From: Hypholoma sublateritium FD-334 SS-4
Lineage: Eukaryota; Basidiomycota; Agaricomycetes; Agaricales; Strophariaceae
Assembly (NCBI GenBank): GCA_000827495.1
Contig: KN817622.1
Span: 78,935-142,934, forward strand
Direction of reading: 5' to 3'
DNA length: 64,000 bases
Part shown: piece by piece, positions 59,275-64,000 of the stretch
Layout of the letters: the number at the start of each line of letters is the position of its first letter
Numbering within the stretch: the first letter of the stretch is position 1
Notes under the pieces: model-generated
What the model saw: only the letters and a program-made list of their open reading frames with translations
Told to the model about the DNA's origin: nothing
The model's database searches: none
Translations under genes and position numbers: made by a program

Positions 59275-60085
59275 GTTTGTATTCCTCAAACACCACACCA
59301 CGGTGCTCAGACTGGTATTTAAAGTAGATAAACCATGTATATGGCGCTTCAATAAAACTATGGTGGTAAATCTGGGATGAATCTGGCGCAGGGCAATTCT
59401 TCTTTGATTCTTCGGCGAGTCGTGGGAATGCGGCAAAGAACGTGGGAACGATGAACTTCGTCGAATATCGTGGTCAGTGTAAGCCCGTACTCAGCGCTCG
59501 GCGCTCGTCGACATCATTGTAATTAGCTACTTAATTATGGAATACGGAGTGTATACAATATGTGTGACACTACATCCCTAACCCTTTTTCAAGCGCCCAA
59601 ATTTGCCGCACTCGACGAGTCAAAGACCAATCGAGGCCGGCGTCATCGACTCGCTCAACCACCTTGTTAGAACCATCGTAGGCGCAGCTTCTCCGAGTTG
59701 GCGCTTCTGCCATGAGAAACCACAAGTGTGGGATGCTCGTCCCCGTCCCGCGCCACTGCGTATGTTTGATGCGTAAGAGCGCCTACTCCAAATAGTGGGT
59801 TGCGGGCCGTGTGGTGCTGAACTGACGTACTGAAGGGCCTCTGGAATAGAATCAATGAGATAGGTGCACGTAGTAATAGAACCCGTGTATTTACAAGTAA
59901 CAATCCGTCTACTTACGTACCTGCATGTCGCCGCCCTTCGCAGCAGGGGTGCTTGCATACTTGTAGCCTAAATGCTGATACGTGGTTTTTTCTGCTTCTA
60001 AATCTTTGTTTAGGTATTATATACATTATTCATATGCTTTATACTGCGGTAGGACATGGTAAAGGGGTAATTAAACGATATGAAG

Positions 60086-60159
60086 CTTCCTGGGGGGCGC
60101 GGGGCATGCCATCAGACGGGGGGCGGGGGTGGGAATAAATGTGCAAATAGATCACCATA
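60086..60159 (-). repeat. Right arm of a perfect 74-bp inverted repeat
   Basis: Exact reverse complement of 59201-59274, separated by 811 bp of unique DNA. No target-site duplication was evident outside the arms. Confidence 0.9.
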
Positions 60160-60353
60160 TCCCCGCCATTTTCCCGCCTCCCTTCCATATTGGTAGCTGG
60201 GCGCGCGCCCTCTATTTCTGGCGCTGTTGATGCGCCCGTATGTTTTTATGTAGTCTAATTATATTCGTGAAACGAACAGCGTTCAATTCTATATTTATTC
60301 ATGCCTGGGTACTTATCGTTCGGTTTGCCGGTGCGGTCTATAAATATCACAAT

Positions 60354-60453
60354 CCCGCTCGCGCCCCTCCGGGCCCCGCCCCGCTCGCGCCCCCGTCCCG
60401 CTCGCGCCCCTCCGAGCCCCGCCCCGCTTGCCCCCCCGTCCCGTTCGCGCCCC
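60354..60453. repeat. GC-rich minisatellite, about 2.3 copies of a 43-bp unit
   Basis: The unit begins cccgctcgcgcccctccg and repeats with few changes at 60354, 60397 and (partial) 60440. It gives Pro/Arg/Ala-rich frames on both strands that are products of composition. Confidence 0.75.
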
Positions 60454-61383
60454 GAGCCCGCCCCACCTGCTACCCGCTCCATTCCCGGGACAGCTTCCCT
60501 CGACGTCTCCGGTGTCCCCAGGATCTTCCCGTACCCGGTCTGGGTCTTGAAGCTTGAATTTGTGCCATGCATGAATCAGCAGCATGATGCCACCCACTGC
60601 TGCCTCGACGACACTCGCGCTCGCGCCCACGTCCGGGCACGGTTCCGGTCCCACTTGTACTACCCCGCGCGTGCGCTCGCTACAATCGCGCGCTCACACC
60701 GTGCCCCCTTTACCGTACTGATACCGCACCCAGTACTCTCAACCACGCCGCGGCCCGCGGCCACCCCATTCATCACACCCACGAAATGCGCCTGCGCTTT
60801 CTCAGCCATAGCCACACCGAGTCTACCCATGGCCCCATGACCCAGCCCACGCGGTTTTGCTGTCTAGACCACGTCCTGCTGCCACCAGCGGACTCGTCGC
60901 TTATTGGACCCCGCGGCGTAGCCTTCTCGTCTACTGCTGTCGTGGTTCTACTTATTTTAAGACTTGCAAAAGTTGTGCAATAGTAGAGTTGTGCAATAAA
61001 TGATACACACAGTCCTTGAGCAATAATCTTGCTCAGCATGGTGCAATATTTTGCCACACAGCCATAGTTCATAACAGTATTTATTTCCCTTGTTCTCTCG
61101 CCAGACAGCACTGCAAGAAATTTCATTGTACACACTAGGCTTCAACTCAATATACATGTTACATTGTCTAATATATACTTCGGGAGATGGTCAAGATGGG
61201 ATCGTTCGTAGATAAAAACACACAAGATAAAGATAAGATAAACAGATGTCAAGAATGGACNAGAAGAAAAAAAAGAATCAAATTGGTCGAAGATTATAAC
61301 GATCGCAGAGATATGATGTTAGACGCGGAGACTTACAATAACAAGGATGTTAGAATAGATTTTACAAACAAAGATTAGAGGGC

Positions 61384-64000
61384 TTACCGCTTCCGACCGG
61401 CCATTCGATCTCCTGGCGCTTTTCGTTTCTTCGTTGTGTCTGTGGTAGATGCAATGACGATCATACAGGTCTTGATGTCGGCGACCATTCGACGCCATTC
61501 ATTAGTGCTATCCGTTTGATATTGAGTGCGATCGAGAAGGGCTTGACCCCACCACGTCATTAAAGTCATGACCGAAACTAACCCGCTAGGCCCACTTTTT
61601 NGCAGAGGATCCCAAACCGTACCGTTATCCGTGTCGTATACACTTGCAGGGATATTATCGTCGCTCTTGCGGAATCCAGGCTGCATAGCACTCCACCACT
61701 TGGCAATTGCGATGCCAAGATCCGCCGAATCTGCAATGAACGGAAGGGCATCGTAACGTCTAACGCCGCCGCGAGTTTTCATGGTCCATTGAGTCCACTC
61801 CTCCGGCCGCGTGGACACTGCGGGAAGAGCAGTCTTCCAAGCTCTGTGAGAAATCGAACATGACAGAGATTAGAGGGGTTGCTCACCTTCGTACCCGGAA
61901 CCTCCCCAAAACCAAGCTTTTCTTCCAATTCGAACCACTTCTCGACGCACGCTACCCAATCCTCACCAAGGTCACGTAGAAGGAAATGTCCTCTGGCGAG
62001 GGAGATCCAGGCCNGGGGTCCCGTAGACTGAGGTGGGATGTTTTCCTTGCCAGGATGAGGAACATCCGTATCGTTGCCTCCAATCTTGTTCAGTTGCTCC
62101 GAGCGTTTTGATGGGATGACAGAGCGTGTGGAACGACGAATGTCCGAGGGCATGTTCGATCCGGATCCTGGTATATCGCGCAGTGGGACCTGTGGTTCAG
62201 ATATGATGCCCGGCTCTTCGGAACTTAACATGAGTGATGGCGGTGTGGTTAATGGCACTGGAAGAGAAAGTGAATTGACGTCATTTGAAAGTATCGTTTG
62301 AGGAGCGCTGTTGGATAAAAATGGCTCGTTTGAAGCTGCTGTTTGAGAAGCAGTGTTGAGTGATAACGAGCGGTGGTCACTATTAGTGGATATGGTGGAC
62401 AACGCGGGCAGTTGGGTCGAAGACGTCCATGGCTCGACAGAATGGTCAGGGAGGGGCAAACGGTTTTCATTTGACGTCGGATTATCTCTTGACTCCGGAA
62501 AGCCTCGTAGAAACGCTTNCAATGGGTCGTATGGCGACAATAAGCCCGAATTATCTGAAAATTAAGAGTAAGTAATCAGTCGAGACCCATACAATCAATG
62601 ACGTACCTGTAGAATTATAATTGGTGAAAGCCATATCATTGAATGACGATCCGAAGTTGGGGTCTGGGTTGAAGTCCTCTCCTTGAAAGGGATGGATGTG
62701 CCCGGCAGTAGCAGAGGACTGCAGCTCATCGCCTCCTGCAAAAGTCCCATGCAGTGCATTGCCGAAAAGAGCCCCCATGGGCGTATACAGGTGGTAATCT
62801 GAGAGTATTGCACCATTGTTGTCGTTCGATTGNATCTGGCCCGGAAGGGCAGTACCGCTACCATCGTGATGGGGAGGCATTGGACCGACTTCGAAACAAA
62901 GATCAGCCTAAGAACCACAACAGAATTCGAGACTTACCNCTCATCCAATTAGTCACATCTTCGAAACGTTGGTCAGAATGTAGAGGAAGCNCAGTAGGGA
63001 GGGGGTTGGTAGAGGGCGTAGACGGTGGAACAGCTGGAGTGCTGATATGGACACCGGATAGAGTCGGCNAAATAGCTGACAAATCCCCGGCTGCTTCGCC
63101 CGACGTACCCGAGCCCACCTCTGTCGGTGGTGTTTGGAGCGGTGCGGCTATAATATCACTCATTTCAGCATCGTATACTTAGCGGCAAGAGCAGCAATAA
63201 ATTCTTACTGCTACTAGGTCCTGATACCTCCGCTGGAGTGTCCGGGTTTGGAGAGGCCGAGGGAGAGGCCGAGGGTGAGGGCGACGAATCTGACAATTCA
63301 GGCACCGCGTCCATTTGTACCGCTGTCAGACTGCGGGACTCCCTCATGGACGGTGCTGAAACATCGATAAGATATAACATTTGTCACCGTGGCAAGCAAA
63401 AAAAAAACGCACGGTAAATTTTTTCAAGAAATTGTGTGAACGGCTGCATATACTTCTCATCAAAATTTATTGACTGTCCGAAGGACATGCCCATTTCGGT
63501 TTGCCCAACGTGAAAACTGTTATATACTTATTAGATTACTGGTCTGAGTAAATAAGAGAGCGTACCTTGCGACTGAAATAGCGCCATTAGCGTTCGGGTG
63601 AGGGCCACCCATCAAGAGAGAAATAGCCCATCCTGTACGCTCCCCAAACACTCGAAGCGGACCGTTTAAAAAATCGGGGATGCCGTCTATTGTGCTAAAG
63701 ATAAGAACTGCGTCAATATACCGAATCTAAGCATATAGATTATATAAATTACTCAGCGTAGGTGGCCGGTGTGCGATCTTGCAAGGCTGATTTGCTCTCC
63801 TCGAGCTTTTTGGCTCGCCGCTCGACGATCTTTTCGCGCACTTCNCTCTTCTTGGACTGTTGTTCGGAGTCGTAAACCTCGTTTAACGCTGTCCTAATAC
63901 ACCCTAGCGATGCGCCTCGATAAAGTTTGCCGCCCCTCTTGGTTCTGAGCTCCCCTATGAGCTCGGCAGTACGCGCCGCGACATTTTCTTTATAATGCAT
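61384..64000 (-). CDS. Large hypothetical protein, multicopy Agaricomycete type, 5' end beyond window
   Basis: Minus-strand multi-exon gene whose 3' end (stop at 61384) is inside and whose start lies past 64000. Exons visible from the right: 64000 to about 63750 (basic, helical: AARTAELIGELRTKRGGKLY, KIVERRAKKLEESK), about 63692-63567 (GIPDFLNGPLRVFGERTGWA, GGPHPNANGAISVA), about 63515-63415 (FHVGQTEMGMSFGQ, FTQFLEK), then Ser/Pro/Thr-rich linkers, and a C-terminal exon (GHFLLRDLGEDWVACVEKWF; then RRYDALPFIADSADL, IAKWWSAMQPGFRK, GPSGLVSVMTLMTWWGQ, KKRKAPGDRMAGRKR). I know this layout as a high-copy hypothetical family in mushroom genomes, often near transposons; no function is established. 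Eight ambiguous bases fall inside the gene. Confidence 0.6.

Larger units (their letters stand above)
58933..61383. other. Repeat-rich, gene-poor DNA
   Basis: Contains the 74-bp inverted repeat pair, an 11-bp motif occurring three times (58983, 59006, 59124), a GC-rich minisatellite (60354-60453) and an A/G-rich stretch (61185-61380) downstream of the right-edge gene. No coding region is supported. Confidence 0.5.

Noticed and set aside
60240..60840. 105- and 179-codon Pro/Arg/Ala-rich frames
   Set aside because: Open only because of the GC-rich minisatellite, on both strands at once.
61187..61378. Lys/Asp-rich 63-codon plus-strand frame
   Set aside because: A/G-rich downstream DNA of the right-edge gene; no homology pattern and contains an ambiguous base.

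Overview
The window is nuclear DNA of a filamentous basidiomycete, most likely an Agaricomycete. The evidence is dense short introns (mostly 50-65 nt), families typical of mushroom-forming fungi (P450s of the O-methylsterigmatocystin-oxidoreductase type, BTB proteins with 'AEAAEKY' helices, F-box proteins, a HyuA-DUF917 fusion, a CFEM GPI-anchored protein), and a multicopy hypothetical protein at the right edge. Gene models below were spliced by hand; where exon lengths are given they sum to a whole number of codons.

Layout. 1-2.7 kb: no gene found. 2.7-12.5 kb: three complete tandem cytochrome P450 paralogs on the minus strand (508, 510 and 511 aa) with one shared 12-exon structure, including a 14-nt exon for the I-helix. 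13.3-27.8 kb: a loose cluster of five small C2H2 zinc-finger genes, interrupted by a decayed P450 fragment (23.1-23.4 kb) and an intact PHO88 gene. 28.9-31.4 kb: a tandem ABM-like two-domain protein and an F-box/LRR-like protein. 33.0-38.3 kb: a class II DAHP synthase (shikimate pathway entry) of 15 exons with several introns of 300-790 nt. 39.8-40.6 kb: an isoprenylcysteine-methyltransferase-like membrane protein. 42.5-44.7 kb: a BTB protein and a DUF1772/anthrone-oxygenase-like membrane protein. 45.6-50.2 kb: a hydantoinase/oxoprolinase-DUF917 fusion with about 28 introns. 51.5-53.9 kb: an orphan pair of exons and a second F-box gene. 55.8-56.5 kb: a CFEM-type GPI-anchored surface protein. 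56.6-61.2 kb: repeat-rich DNA with an LTR-like end, a 593-codon ORF of unknown family, a perfect 74-bp inverted repeat and a GC-rich minisatellite. 61.4 kb to the right edge: a large multi-exon hypothetical gene cut by the window; nine of the ten ambiguous bases lie at 61261-63845, in it or just beyond its stop.

Links between genes. The three P450s are a recent local expansion: paralogs 1 and 2 also share their promoters. They sit beside a run of small C2H2 proteins, so co-regulation is possible but only inferred. DAHP synthase, PHO88 and the methyltransferase are unrelated housekeeping-type genes. I saw no CRISPR array, rRNA or convincing tRNA.
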